Positions 44,341 through 56,726 of a stretch of 64,000 nt of DNA are shown piece by piece. Source of the DNA: Zhengitettix transpicula (Eukaryota > Arthropoda > Insecta > Orthoptera > Tetrigidae); assembly GCA_037074705.1 (NCBI GenBank), contig CM073591.1, positions 182,429,432 to 182,493,431 on the forward strand. Direction: 5' to 3'. A model generated the notes under the pieces. It searched no databases, was not told where the DNA came from, and saw only the letters and a program-made list of their open reading frames with translations. The stretch's first letter is position 1; each line of letters starts with the position of its first letter. Position numbers and translations under genes: made by a program.

Positions 44341-45984
44341 AATTGTGTATAAAATATCAGAAACATTATTTTGATTATTTGTAGGAAAATATAATTAATT
44401 TAGTTCATTGTAATAAATTAACGTTTTTATCAAAAATTTGTTTTTATTTTTTAAAAAAAACATATGTGATGATGTTTTATGGAAGTCAGTTTTAGAATCT
44501 GTTACATTTACAACATATAATACAGCAAAAATATCCCATGCAGCTGAAAAATAATAATATTTATTTGCAGACCTGTGCTATTATAAAGGATTGAGATTAA
44601 GGATTTAGAATTCAGTGCAAAATGTTTATTTAACACATTATTACAATTTATGCAAAAATTATTATGCAATTTATTACCAGCAATATAATTACTACGATTA
44701 ATATTACAAGAAATAATAATAGTCGAATAGAAATATTTGCGACACACAAATCAACATTTCGGTTATAAGTTCTATTATAAGCGCAATTAACACGTCTGTG
44801 TCGTAATTTTTATTTTTTAAAATTGCTATCAACAAATACAGAATAATAATAATAATTCTTTACTAAGTAATAAATTTTCATCACTACGATTTTTGTGTCG
44901 GTTTTTATCAAAGATTGATTTTAACGTTATTTACGAAACATCCCATTTTGAATCTCGAGACTGAGTCACTAAGTTTCAGGAGTACTGTAAAATTACTAAG
45001 TGATTATTCTATCTTTGTGGCTTAAATTTATCTAGTTTTTCAGAGTGACATAACTTGTTAATTAGTTATTGTAATCACGCCTTGATATCTTTGTGCGGTG
45101 TTGCCCCTTTGTGGCACAAGGAGGTATTCTTTGGAAAGCAGTTAAGTCTTTGTTTCTGTCTCTGTCTGTGTTTTGTTTTTATATTGTAGCAAGCTGTATT
45201 TATAACAATCAATTAATCACATGTGATATTTCACATACGCAAGTTTAATGTTTTGTAAAACTCAATTGGAAATACAGTCCTAATATACAACATAAAATAT
45301 TGGTCCTTCCGGGCCTGTATATTGAAGCAGAATTCTCAGTGTTTATTCGTCATCATAGACGTTCAGTGAATTATACGCAGCATTACGCAATCACGCAGAT
45401 ACAGAAATTGGTCAGTATCCTAATTATTACTGGATTGTGCATAAATCATTGGTTACACTAGAACTTTCAACACTACTTCTTTCGTTGTTTTACATCTAAT
45501 CTAAACAATTGGAGTTTAGACTTATTATTCATTCCGATAGTCCTCGGTCGAGGAAATAGGATACGTCATAATATAAGATTACATGAAACGAATAATTATT
45601 ACAAACACAAACTTTAAAAAACAAACTTTGTACCTAACAAAAAAATATATGTTTTAAAACTACGTTAAAGATATTAATATGACAGTAATTAGTAATTAAA
45701 GATATGATAAGTGTTTCAATTCATCTTCAATTTCCATTTGACGGAGTTTCCATAAGAAAATCTTACATCTATTCCCGTCTAACATGAAAAAGAAAATAAG
45801 TCAGCACTTAAATTATAGAATATTATCATCGTAAAATAATGGCGTAACTTGATAGGATTCCAGCAAACAATTTCATTAAAGAGGATCTAATCTGTCCTTT
45901 CTTTCTACGAACTCTTTCACCGAGTAATATGCTCCAATAAGTAACAGAGATTTGCTACAGTTTAAAAATAAATTTTGTATACTT
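44341..45984. other. AT-rich background without recognised feature
   Basis: No domain-bearing ORF and no repeat relation noticed. Confidence 0.45.
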
Positions 45985-46600
45985 TAAGGTTTTTTTTCTT
46001 CCGGAAGACTATTGAATAGATTTATCCCGGAATAACGAATTGTTGATTCTAAAAGGCTTAGGCGATGTTGTTCTATGCGGAGTTGAGAGCGATTTCTAGA
46101 GTTGTATAAATGATTTGCTCCGTTTATGGCATATAAATAGATGTTTCTCCTGACAAACTTTAAAATTTCTAGAATATACGTACAAAGAAATGTTAAAATC
46201 CCAAGAACCCGAAACAAAGGTATTTCAATCGGCACCCGATATCATTCGTACGGCCCTCGTTTGAATTTTAAAAATTTGCTACCCGTTACGTGAACGATCC
46301 CAGATTGCAATGGCGTAAGACATGACGGAATGAAAATATGCATTAACCATTATATATGTAGATATATCACTTTCCCGAGCTAACACTCTTAATGTGAAGC
46401 AAATTTTGCTAAGTTTTCCCGAAGAGTTTATTTATATGGTGATTCCATTTCAATTTATTGTCAATCAACAGACCAAGAAAAGGTGCGTGCTGCGAAATGT
46501 TCTCCGAATTATAAAGTAAACTGTTTTTGTAACCCAGAGGTAGACATACGAAGATGTCCACCAAGTGTGTTGGATATGTGCATCATTTTCAAATCATTAT
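45985..46600 (-). pseudogene. LINE ORF2 C-terminal region, CR1/Jockey-like
   Basis: Minus-strand reading gives HAPFLGLLIDNKLKWNHHIN, KICFTLRVLARESDISTYIM, VNAYFHSVMSYAIAIWDRSR, QIFKIQTRAVRMISGAD, then PLFRVLGILTFLCTYILEIL, NGANHLYNSRNRSQLRIEQH and RYSGINLFNSLPEE. This is the usual run from RT thumb to the end of ORF2 in this group. Two or three frame changes interrupt it. The catalytic box lies upstream of the fragment and is not present. No zinc knuckle is expected here and none is seen. Confidence 0.85.
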
Positions 46601-46639
46601 GGTCTGCCTGTATTTGGCCATTTTCATTTCTTAATCTGC

Positions 46640-47090
46640 AATCCAAACAGATGTTGTGGTGGCGTAGGGTAGTTGTTACGGGATCTGTGACAGATGTCGA
46701 GGGTAGGACTGAAGACCGCAAGCAAATCCTTGCCGCCACTGCAGAACCGCAAAGCTGCACAACCGCTTTTATTAGAGGGCAGATCTGATTGCAAGCAAAC
46801 CCCTTCCTCTTCTGGATTTTTGTATGTGGCCGTGTCTGCGTCCCCTCATCGAATTAAGGAGATCCCTTGTGATGAGGTTGCGGCTTAGTAGAATGCGCAA
46901 TGGGAGACAATTAGGAGAGAGATGATCCGGTTAGCGTCTGACCTCTGGCTACTTGGAGAGCAAACACAGCATCGTTAGTGGCCAGCTCCGAGCTCTACAA
47001 GACGCCCTGCCCTGTATAAAGCTCGCAACAAATCAATTCAATGTTCAGAGAACCAAGACACGGAGCGAAACATCGACTCATAGTATGGAA
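46640..47090. other. GC-balanced unique island
   Basis: Positions 46.64-47.09 kb are non-repetitive, with mixed composition and a GTATAAAG box near 47014. ORFs of 64-101 codons on the plus strand have no domain. Candidate host regulatory or transcribed DNA, with weak support. Confidence 0.3.
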
Positions 47091-48364
47091 AGCTATTTAT
47101 GACGAAACAGCAATTCTGTGTTTTCTAGTGATGGGTGCTCAGGATGACAAACGGTGATTCAACAAAATACGTAATATCATTCACTATAGATTAATTTATA
47201 CATACGTAGCTGCTTTAAAATATTAAATCTATGCACGATGAACTGTGAAATGAATATATAAGTTTCAATCACATATTTAAACCCAATCTAAAGAACCATA
47301 CAAAAAGAAAGGTTGGCACTTTTTTTGCAACAATCAGTAACGTCCATTTTCGATTCTAAGGAGTAATTAAATGAATAAATATTAATTTGGTTTTGAATAT
47401 TTTATTTGTAATATAATACCTCAAATTAAATTTTTTATTAAGTTGAAAAACGAAATTTATTCATTGGCCTAACACTGAAGAGCAAAAAGAATGTTCTTAT
47501 GTAACTTCTAATTCCCTACTCTCATGGGACACGGGCGAAAATTTAGAGAAAATAAAATCTATAGGTTAATGCTCATATCGCGCTTAGACGAGGATGGTGT
47601 TCAGTTGTTTGAAAGAATACTGCGTTTTGCCTGGTGACTGCCGTATACACTCTTGTTGTACGGAGCTCCGGATACTCTGGATTTGGCTGGCTTCGTCTCG
47701 TCACTGAAAGTGTAAACGTCGTCAGCTGCTTGTAAACGCGCTGGTTGTCAAAAATAAATTGTCTATTTGGTTTTCACTGCTCCCAACAACGCATTTTCTA
47801 TTCAAAATGTTTTTTTTTTAAAAAAACAAACAATAAATTTTGACAGGTAGTGCAAGGAGCCTTGCTTCCTCCAACCTCGAGTTCTGCCTGACTGCCTCTC
47901 TAGGCCTTTGTCTCCCTTCACAACATGTGGAACCCACAGGCAATACTGTCCTTCAATGGAACAATGGCATGCATGACCGTAACTAAGTGACTACACTGCA
48001 TTATGCGAGTCTTGCCTGCGGGCTTCGACATCATTTAGATGAATATTCTTTTTTACTTTACAGTTCTCATAAAATATTATATAACGTTAAAATTTAATGG
48101 AGGAAATGAATCACCACAGTAAATTTCTATGTGCGTCGAACAAAGTTTACTAAATTGATCCTGAAGGAAATTGGGAAATTCCTACTATAGATAAATGGTC
48201 AAAATGAATTATATAACTTAAATTATTATTACCATTAAATAAATATTCTGATGACTGATTTAAAAGTGTTGTAGACCTATGGAATTGAACATTTAATAAT
48301 CTTTCAATTAATAATAGATTGTGGTAGTAATCGACTGCCTGTTGAAGACTTAATTTTTTTTAAA
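47091..48364. other. No recognised feature
   Basis: AT-rich DNA. The stretch at 47.57-48.04 kb is more balanced, but I recognise nothing in it. Confidence 0.4.
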
Positions 48365-48990
48365 TTAAAAGTTTAATGTCTCAATAACTTAAATGCCATT
48401 AGCGACCCCTACATTAGTTTACATAGATTAAGATAGTCAATACATAATTCTGTTTTTAATTAGGTTGCTTAAGTTCGCTTCATTGGCGAACTTTAACACA
48501 CTTAACGTCATAGCAGATGTCGCTAGGTCCGATAGTTGGAAGTTGTCGAAGATGATGTTTGTCATTGTTGAGTAGTACTTGCAGCTCTGCAGGATGTGCT
48601 TCGTAGTTAAGTTCTCATTACAATGCGAACAAAATGGAGGCTCAGTTCCAGAAAATATGTAATTATGTAATTTCGTTTTTTTGGTTAAGCTGTTTAGGGA
48701 ATTTTACTTCGTTAAATGCTTTTGTATATACTGATGAATTAATCTTATCCAGGCTTTTCTTTGTCCAGTGCTCGGTGATTTTCTTATAGCGAATTTTTAA
48801 ATGGTCTTGACTGTTTCTTCTAATTGTCTCATTGACATTTAAGATATTCTGTTTTGGATTGGATTTATCCATTGTAGGGATCTCCAACTGTAGTGGTTTA
48901 TCATGGTGTGTAAAGCCTCCCTAAAACGTCTGTAGTTAGTTGATCCCGATACGTGATGCTGTTGTTTTGGAGAGGTGTTTTTTCAGATAA
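48365..48990 (-). pseudogene. LINE ORF2 C-terminus with CCHC knuckle and 3' end
   Basis: Minus-strand reading gives KNTSPKQQHHVSGS-type linker, LEIPTMDKSNPKQNILNVNE, KKITEHWTKKSLDKINSSVY, then IFSGTEPPFCSHCNENLTTK and HILQSCKYY (knuckle CSHC...H...C complete), then FANEANLSNLIKNRIMY and a stop. The 3' UTR closes with GGGGTCGCTAATGGCATTTA near 48,400, the same terminal block as other LINEs here. It is related to the copies at 4.0 and 53.1 kb (compare FANEANL with FVEEANL). 5'-truncated. Confidence 0.82.
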
Positions 48991-50519
48991 AAGGACTTAA
49001 TTTTGTGTCGCGAGAGATTTGGGAAATGACTGTGTCTTAAAATTTTTGAACACAAATCAAACATTTACCAATTAAGAATAGATATTGTAAATACCGAGGA
49101 TAATCTACTATAATGGGATCATATCGAAATTTCCCTTCAGTGACAGAGTAAATCAGGAAATAACATGAGAATAGAGCCGAAAAATTTAATTCTCGTGGTT
49201 GAGTATTTCATGTAACGGTTTTCCATATTCGTGATTTTTTCAGCGCTTTTGAATAAACAATAAACCTCGTTCATATGAATCTCCAGATTTGATTACTTGC
49301 AATTAAATTGCAACATTATGTTGAATATTTGAGCCGACAGAAATTTTTTTAGAATCCTCCCCCTGTTAATGGATTTATATGAGTTTTCATAATCTCATGT
49401 TTTCTTCTCTTACGGACAATAGTTATAGTTTCTCCGTAGTTTAAGATGACGTATTGTAACAAATAAGTCATGGTTCCGACATAAATTATTTACACATGAA
49501 TGAGAAATGGAAACGTTAAGAGCATAGGGAATATATCTCGACTTTGAGAAGCATATACGATCTTAATAAAAACATCCCATCCCCTCCTCGTCATAAAGAA
49601 TATAGCAAAGTACATGATCTCGTTGATATTCAGAGCGGGACATGGAGCCCTCGCTACGACTCTTAAATCCGAACAGCAATGACCGAGCTCACACACTGAG
49701 AACGCAGCAATCTGGTTAAGTCGCTTCTCATTAAGAGTTGTTTAACTAATTCCTTTACCGTTCAGAAGAAGGGATCTTGTTACATGGGTTAAGGGGGCTA
49801 AATTTCATTTCTGACGAGGGCGCATGTGTAACGCACCCTAAGAGGATTGCAGGCTGTGTCAACACATGGGAGGATTCGCGATGTACGGTAAGGTCGTCCG
49901 CGCCTGCTGACGAATAATTCAGTAGCTCTGGTCGATCCAGCAGCGAGATCAATACGGACCTACCTTTCGTGCTTAATTATTTGTTTGTCGGGTGAGGGAG
50001 GGGTTCTTGCAAGGATTTTACGCGACGATCGCTATGTGACTTTAGATATAGAACAGTCACCAAATGAAAATAGCGCATGCACGTAATAAAAGCTCATACA
50101 CGAACCAATATGCATTTATAAGTTGCAATATATTATGGTTTTTTTACATTTAAAATACCGACAGTTATTAAATTTTTAATAAAAATATTTCATTCAGTTA
50201 TACTGCAAGAAATTTCTAGACACCTTGTTTTTCTAATTTGCTAGACAGTTAAAAAGTCTTACTATCGCAAAAAAAGTGTTGATATAGTTTTTCGCTAATC
50301 TACATCCCTAAAATTTGAAGGTGTAATCTGGCCGATAAGACTGTACGATATCTAAATATAATTTTACGGTTAGTTTCTAATAATTTTCTTGGAACTGTAC
50401 GTGTATATCAGTATTTTTTCCATGAATGTATATTACTTTACAATGAATAAAAATACATACAACACGAACAAAAATACAAATGACATGTTAAAGCCAGTCA
50501 AAAGGTTTTGAAAATTTGT
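48991..50519. other. No recognised repeat; balanced patch at 49.5-50.0 kb
   Basis: The patch has two 65-68-codon minus-strand frames without a domain. The rest is AT-rich. Confidence 0.4.
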
Positions 50520-50590
50520 AAATTATAGTCATTCTTAAGGCAAAATGAGAGATCAAGAACGAAAACGTCTGATAACTGCAGTATCTCTGA
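50520..50590 (-). repeat. Short dispersed repeat, partner of 31.9 kb
   Basis: On the minus strand GATCAGAGATACTGCAGTTA and TTCGTTCTTGATCTCTCATT match 31905-31975. Confidence 0.55.
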
Positions 50591-50760
50591 TCGGGAATTG
50601 TCTTTGCATGCTACATGTGATTTGAATAACTTCGAATTTTTTAATATAAAATTAACATCACGTGGAATTGGGAAAGATTTTGAATACTCGTATTCGCATT
50701 ATGTAACAAAAATGTAACATCAATACTGTCTGTATTGATTACTATATTTAAAATGCGATA

Positions 50761-51282
50761 TGCGAGGGCAATTCTCTCGTAGGCAGAACCTTTCAGGAGA
50801 GACGGAGGGGTGCTACCTTTTGGTATGCCTTTCCCTCTCTCCGTCTTTGAACTAAGGTTCCCAGACGCCGAGGCACATCGGCTTGTTTTTGAGAGGTGTG
50901 TGTTCCGGGGTCACAGACCTTGGGTATTCCGTAAGACTTTTCTGTTCCCATTGGAACAGTCGGCCAGCTGCCTCCTAAACTGGTCGAGGTTTAGAAAAGG
51001 GAATGCTGCGTCCCCACAGCAAACCCTCTTCCGCCATCGGAAGGGCGTGGGACAAGTATCCAATGACCGACCTACCTGATGCAGGTTTTCTACGGTTTCT
51101 CGTGCATCACTCTTAGGCGAATGCCGGGTAGGATTCTTACAACTACAGCCCTGCATCTTTATTTAACCCTTGCCTACCTTCCTCTACCCTTCCCTGTCCC
51201 CCTATTCAAATCCTTTCCTATGCTATTAAAGGTGAGTTTCTATAATGTGGATTCCCTCATGTAGCCTGTTACCCTAAAAAAA
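50761..51282 (+). mobile_element. R550 retroposon copy N
   Basis: Starts with one hairpin unit (TGCGAGGGCAATTCTCTCGT) and is otherwise complete, with small deletions in the second half. The central hairpin is of the GC type (CTGTTCCCATTGGAACAG). It ends CATGTAGCCTGTTACCCTAA. Confidence 0.92.
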
Positions 51283-52410
51283 CCATTTTTTAACGTTTGG
51301 GGAATATTGTTACTATGTATTCGTTAACGAACTGTTCATTTGATTAAAATTTGTGTGTTAATACTAATTTTATGTAAATTCTGCGGACGTGTTTTGGGGA
51401 GATTTTTTCGCACGATGGATGACATTACAGTGGCGTATGTTGAATCTGTTCTGAAGTTTCACCTATTTCACCCAAGGCAGATTTATTGGATTAACCTGAC
51501 GGGGCCAATATTACGATACAATTGGGTAGCTTAACATTAAAACATGTAATTAAAAATGGTGAATTCTGTTTTCAGCTTTATGACCATATGCTAAATGCGA
51601 ATGGTATACACCCACGTGCATCCTCAGAAAACAGCGTGCTGATTTGTAAAAGAAACGTAAATGTCGTATTCCGTACTGTGCAAGATGAACTAGCCGGGAC
51701 AATTATTTAAGCTGAAGACGGAACTAGAGAATATATTTATGTTGATTTTTTGTTATAAATAAATGCACTTTTATTATTCTCCAGTCAGAAATTTTCAATA
51801 AATGTGATAATTTAGACCTAAAAACTCTTAAAATTGAAAATAATAGCAATAGAATTTTTTTTATATGTCTTCCATCAACATAAAAAGGTAAAATTTTTTC
51901 AATGATTAAAATCCGTAAATGAATGCCTACAAAGTTTAACACAAGCAGAACTTGTAAAGCCCATACAGTCGAAAACGATGCCGTTTTTCTGCTATCAATG
52001 TAGAAAAGTTCTTATAGAATCTATAAATGCAGCAAAGTACACAATGCAAAAAAAATATGGAATCGTTTCAAACGAGACATAGTACAAGTCAGGCTTTCTA
52101 ACTGTAATAAAATATTCTACACTAAGAGAATAAAATATGTTAATTTACGTTTAAAGGTCATAATTACCTGCGGTACGTACGATCATACATTTAAAAGAAT
52201 GTTCATAAAACAGATTTGGGTTAGTTATCTTTTGTTACAGAACAATATCTATCAAGAGTGAAATAAATAAAATTGATTATTATAACGAAAGTGTTTAGAT
52301 GGAAAATTAATTTTGTTGTTGGAAAGAAATTCGTTTTTACTATTTAAGATTATTTTATTATCAAAAATAATTTACATGGCTTATTTTGCGCATTAAGTGG
52401 CGCAGAACAA
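51283..52410. other. No recognised feature; two short plus-strand frames
   Basis: Frames at 51340-51534 and 51522-51710 (for example VFRTVQDELAGTII at the end of the second) overlap by a few bases. I do not recognise either. A decayed element is possible. Confidence 0.35.
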
Positions 52411-52424
52411 TTGTAATTGATTAA

Positions 52425-52943
52425 TTTGTTTAGTTTAGGGTAACAGGCTACATGAGGGTAATCCACATGGTGGCAACTCCCTTTTAATAGCATAGGAAAA
52501 GATCTGAAAGGGGGATGCGGAAGGGTAGAGGAAGGTAGCCAAGGGTTAACAATGGCCCCCGGGCAATAGTTTAGGGATCCTACCCGGCATTCGCCTAAAA
52601 GTAATGCAGGACAAACCTGCATCAGGTAGGTCGGGCATTGAGTACTTGTCCCACGCCCTTCCGATAGCGGAAGAAGAGTTTTCTGTGGGGACGCAGCATT
52701 CCCTTCTCCGTACATCAACCAGTTTAGGAGGCAGCTGGCCTACTGTTCCAATGGGAACAGAATACTCTTACCGTTGCCCAAGGTCTTTGACCCCGGAACA
52801 TAGTCATCTCAAAACAGGCCGAGGTGCCTCGGCTTGTGGGAACCTTAGTCCAAAAACGGAGAGGAAAAAGGCATCCCCAAAGGTAGCCCCTTCGTGTCTC
52901 TCCTACAAGGTTCTGCGTGCGAGGGAATAGCCCTCGCAGACCT
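52425..52943 (-). mobile_element. R550 retroposon copy O with target-site duplication
   Basis: Full-length minus-strand copy. The target-site duplication TTGTAATTGATTAA lies at 52411-52424 and 52944-52957, identical on both sides. One 5' hairpin unit (CGTGCGAGGGAATAGCCCTC) is present. The central hairpin is of the GC type. The 3' end is next to TTTGTTTAGTTTAGGG on the plus strand, so the A tail has decayed. Confidence 0.94.
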
Positions 52944-53077
52944 TTGTAATTGATTAAATTCGTTCATAATAAAAACAGAGAAATGAAATTTAATACGGCT
53001 GTGAGAAATTATTTTACTATACGTATGTCCTGCTTTCAAATTAAATTTTCTATCTAGGTAAATTTTTTTTTCCCAAA

Positions 53078-53520
53078 ATGTTGGCAAAAGTACTATCAAG
53101 AACCATACACAACGGAGAAACCGACTTCCAGTGCAACAGCAAGGAAACGTGGAAGTTCTGTAAAGAAAAACTCGAAAACACGTGGAACGAAAAAAGGAGA
53201 AGGAAGAACAACGGAATAATTCACAGTGAACTAGTACACTACAAAGATATAACAATTCCCAAAACCATAAACAGAAAAAAACAGGTGATGCTATCTAGAG
53301 TAAGAACCCTCCACTCAGTTTGTACTCATGCGTTCCTATTCTCCAGATCTACCCAACCAACCTGTGAAGAATGCTGTCAACCACTAACTATTCCCCATAT
53401 ACTCTTCTATTGCAGCAGATATAACGACATTAGAACACTACATCTCAGACCTCTGTACTTCAACGACAGCTGCCTTGGGCATCATAAAATTTATCGAGGA
53501 AGCAAACATAAGTGAACAAA
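53078..53520 (+). pseudogene. LINE ORF2 C-terminal fragment with CCHC knuckle
   Basis: Close relative of the fragment at 3.98 kb. Shared: KEKLENTWNEKRRRKNNGII, HSELVHYKDITIPKTI, LSRVRTLHSVCTHAFLFSRS and the knuckle CEECCQPLTIPHILFYC. After YNDIR a frameshift leads to the tail, which can be read in another frame (HISDLCTSTTAALGII, then FIEEANIS). RT and RNase H are absent, so 5'-truncated. Confidence 0.85.
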
Positions 53521-53650
53521 TATAGAAACCCGAATGCAATTAATGTTAAGAATGTATGTAAACAGTAACGCTATGTAATCTATGGTAAATTACATACGGG
53601 TTGCCAATGACCACGATGTCGACGCGACCGTTATAAGCTTTAATTAAAAA
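53521..53650 (+). repeat. LINE 3' end (shared terminal motif)
   Basis: Contains GGGTTGCCAATGACCACGAT, GTCGACGCGACCGTTATAAG and CTTTAATTAAAAA, in line with 4473-4530 and 16097-16140. Confidence 0.75.
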
Positions 53651-53984
53651 TATCCATTAAGGATTGTAAAGTAGTCCATTTTATCTTAAATACTTATACC
53701 TCTTCTGTTGTATTTCTGAATAAAAATGTTGATTTACTTAAAGAACTACTAAAAACTGTAAAGATGCAGTTAAATAAACATTGAGAGATCAGGATAGAAA
53801 AATGAGGACAAGATCGGGAATCATAATATGTTACTGCACTTCCATAGCCTTAGATCTGAGTTTGATTGAAAGCGTTTCTCACATACTTGTAGTTTCATAT
53901 GTACTGATGACGTAAAACATTTGTTTGTAATATAAAGAATTACAATGAAAATATCTATCTTATCTCATAAATAAAACTGTTTTT

Positions 53985-54060
53985 ATGTATGTATGTACGT
54001 TCCGCATACAAATGTACACCCGTGTATCAAATTTCGTTCACGTGTTCCTTATAACAACGT
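53985..54060 (-). repeat. RTE-like dispersed repeat 3' end, copy 5, with (GTAT)n
   Basis: On the minus strand AAGGAACACGTGAACGAAAT and TACACGGGTGTACATTTGTA match 1550-1620. A TATGTATGTATGTAC tract takes the place of the CA tail. Confidence 0.6.
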
Positions 54061-56384
54061 TCCTTTATAGTTAAACGTAAAATTCAAGGCACACTTACGA
54101 GCGTGCGGATCAGGTGTTCACTAGTGCAAAGATCGAGTCTGGCGAAAGGCGAGTTTGGGAGAAATATTGTTCTATTCTTCTTTGATTTAAACTCAATTCC
54201 GAATAAAATATTCTGCTGTGTATTTTGAATTTTAATAGTTTATATTTATATTTTCTTTTAAAAAATACAAGTAAAATTATTTAAATTGTGACAGGAAAAA
54301 ATGGTATTAATGCTAATGTGATTCTGAAACTGTTAATGTTTTTTTAATCCTATCGGAAAATTGTCATGTATTGAAAAACATGTCATGTATTCCAAACGAA
54401 TTTCCCGATACAAAAAATGTAAGAGCCGAACAAAAAACTGAAGTGAATAATGCAATGTTATAAATAAAACATGTTTTAAAGTTTTTCAAATAAATTATAA
54501 ACTAAGTCAAAAAATTAATAAATAATACAATTTTTACGTTTGCTTTCCTTATGAACCCTACCCTCTTATTAATTTTTTCCCACTATTTTTACCTTAGTCT
54601 ACAAGAAATACTGGTACAGAAATTGCGGTTTTAAAATATTTTTCCAAAAAATATACCTTCAGGCCTTACATGGATAATAAAAGCGTCTAGCAGAATTAAC
54701 TACATCTACTAATTTTGGGAAAACATTTATTTTATTTTTCAACCAAGATTTACATTACCGCAATTAAGTAGATTTTTTTTATCATTAAAGAGTAAATGAA
54801 ACAACTCATAAAATTTCTGAAACTACATACAGGGTCTTTCAGTAAACTTCATACAATTACCATTTTTTCTCATCAAGCTTCTAAATCTAGACTCGTGACA
54901 AGTTTAACTCAGATATCTTTAATCTTTCCTGAACTTCGAATGTCGTTTTAATTCATGTCTTGGGACCCAAAGATTAACCAACACTTATTAATTAATAATT
55001 TTGTTTGAACAAATATGAAAAATCTTGTCACACATCACGTACACTTTTCGTGTTTATAGAGTCATTGTTCTAATTTAAGTTTTAAAAATAACAATTCACC
55101 TTGACTTTCCATAATTCGTGAGCAAGAAACTTTTTGTTATAAACATTTAAGTATGACTGTTGCTTTTCTATTATGAGCAGGCTATCGTCACGTGGTGAGA
55201 AGCTTGATGAAATGGCGTCTCTTGCCGCTGTAATGAGACCATCCTAAATACCAGCTGGAGGTAGACAATTCAGCCGTAGTCTTATTTATAGCGCGCTGGC
55301 GGGGTCTTATTATGTTAGTTTTAGTCTGCCCATGACGGCATTCTCAGACACACAGGCTCTATGCGAATTGATATATAAACTAAAACACCCAGAAAACAAT
55401 TTTTATTAAAATTACATATATTTTTCAGCGTTTAACATGTAGTATCCACCACAGTATTCGAAATCATCTAGAGCATTCGACCGTCACGGAGTTAAACAGT
55501 CGCCTATTTACATATTCGGTATTCAACGACATAACTTTGAGAATCAAACGTTCCAACGAATCATTGTCATTTTTCTGTAGGTTGACGTTTTAATTTAGAT
55601 GACTGAGAGTTAAACTAGCGTTTATAGAGTCACTATAAATTGCCAAGCAAATGTTGGTTCAAACCTTCACTAAGGCGTTTTGGACCAGCGCCACTCACTT
55701 GGTCATATCTAGGATGATCCTTTTTAGAACAGGTTTTGATTATCGTTGACTGCGCCGAGAGGTTATAAAACAGTGACTGGAATTAAATCACAAATATATA
55801 ACATGGCTCAATACCACGGCCAGTCGTGTGTTACGAAAGTGAAAGTGATCGTGATGGCGATCCAAGTTTTGTTTTTACCCTCAGAATTGCAGTGTTTGCC
55901 AAAGTCAACCGCTGCTTGTCCGAGATGAATGAAATTTTGTTGCGTTATCTGATTTACTGCGTTAAACGCATTTAATTATATTTGGGGTAAAATATGAAAA
56001 AAACGAAAAGCAACAGATAAGAATTATCTGTCCATAGATACTACTATTATTAATAATAATTAGTAATAAATACATAAATAGTCAAGTTTTTATATTTTTA
56101 AGAATCATATTATCAATAATACCTCAGTGTGAATAGATGAATTATATAAATCAAGTTAAAAGTATAGTATACGCATGCGGAATAAATTAATTTGGGGTTA
56201 TTTGATTTTATTATTTCTCTTTTTAATTTATTTTACGAGATAAAATATTGTATTTTCGGTTTCAGTTTGGCAAGGTTCAATGCTCGCTTCTCAGGTACTC
56301 GCTTAAACGAAAAAAAAACAACCAACCAGAGATTCCTTTGTACTGATTAAAATATTGTGAGTGTCTGGCTAGGCTAAATTTTGG
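54061..56384. other. No recognised feature
   Basis: AT-rich to 55.1 kb and more mixed to 55.9 kb, with a 60-codon frame at 55746-55928 that I do not recognise. Confidence 0.4.
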
Positions 56385-56600
56385 GTTACTAGATTCTTTC
56401 GGGGTAGATGCTCTACTAGATGGGCACTTTTACGGACGTACCTTCTCACGCCCCTGAATACGGCCATGTGGACCCCTGAATGGTGACTAATTAAAATATT
56501 GAGATTTTTGGGGGCAGAAACCTAATTGTTATTGGATATAAACATCAGAATCCAAGACCCTGTGAGAGTTAAATTTCGAAAAGTCGAAATGTTAAGGGAG
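56385..56600 (-). repeat. Dispersed repeat, partner at 61.4 kb
   Basis: On the minus strand it reads CTCACAGGGTCTTGGATTC, CCAATAACAATTAGG, CCCCCAAAAATCTC, ATTCAGGGGCGTGAGAAGG and a purine-poor tail. The same order occurs on the plus strand at 61.43-61.60 kb (CTCAGGGTCTTGGATCC, CCAATAGGAATTTG, CCTCCACAAATCTC, ATTCAGGGGCGCGGGAAG). Confidence 0.55.
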
Positions 56601-56726
56601 CTTGCAAAGAGAAAGCGGAAGTTAGTCTGTTCGTGATGTTAAAAGTTGGGCTGTTCGGGGATGTTATTAGTTAGTTTTGGAGCAGGAGTTAGTGAAATTT
56701 GGGAATGTTCTGAATAAGTTAGATAG

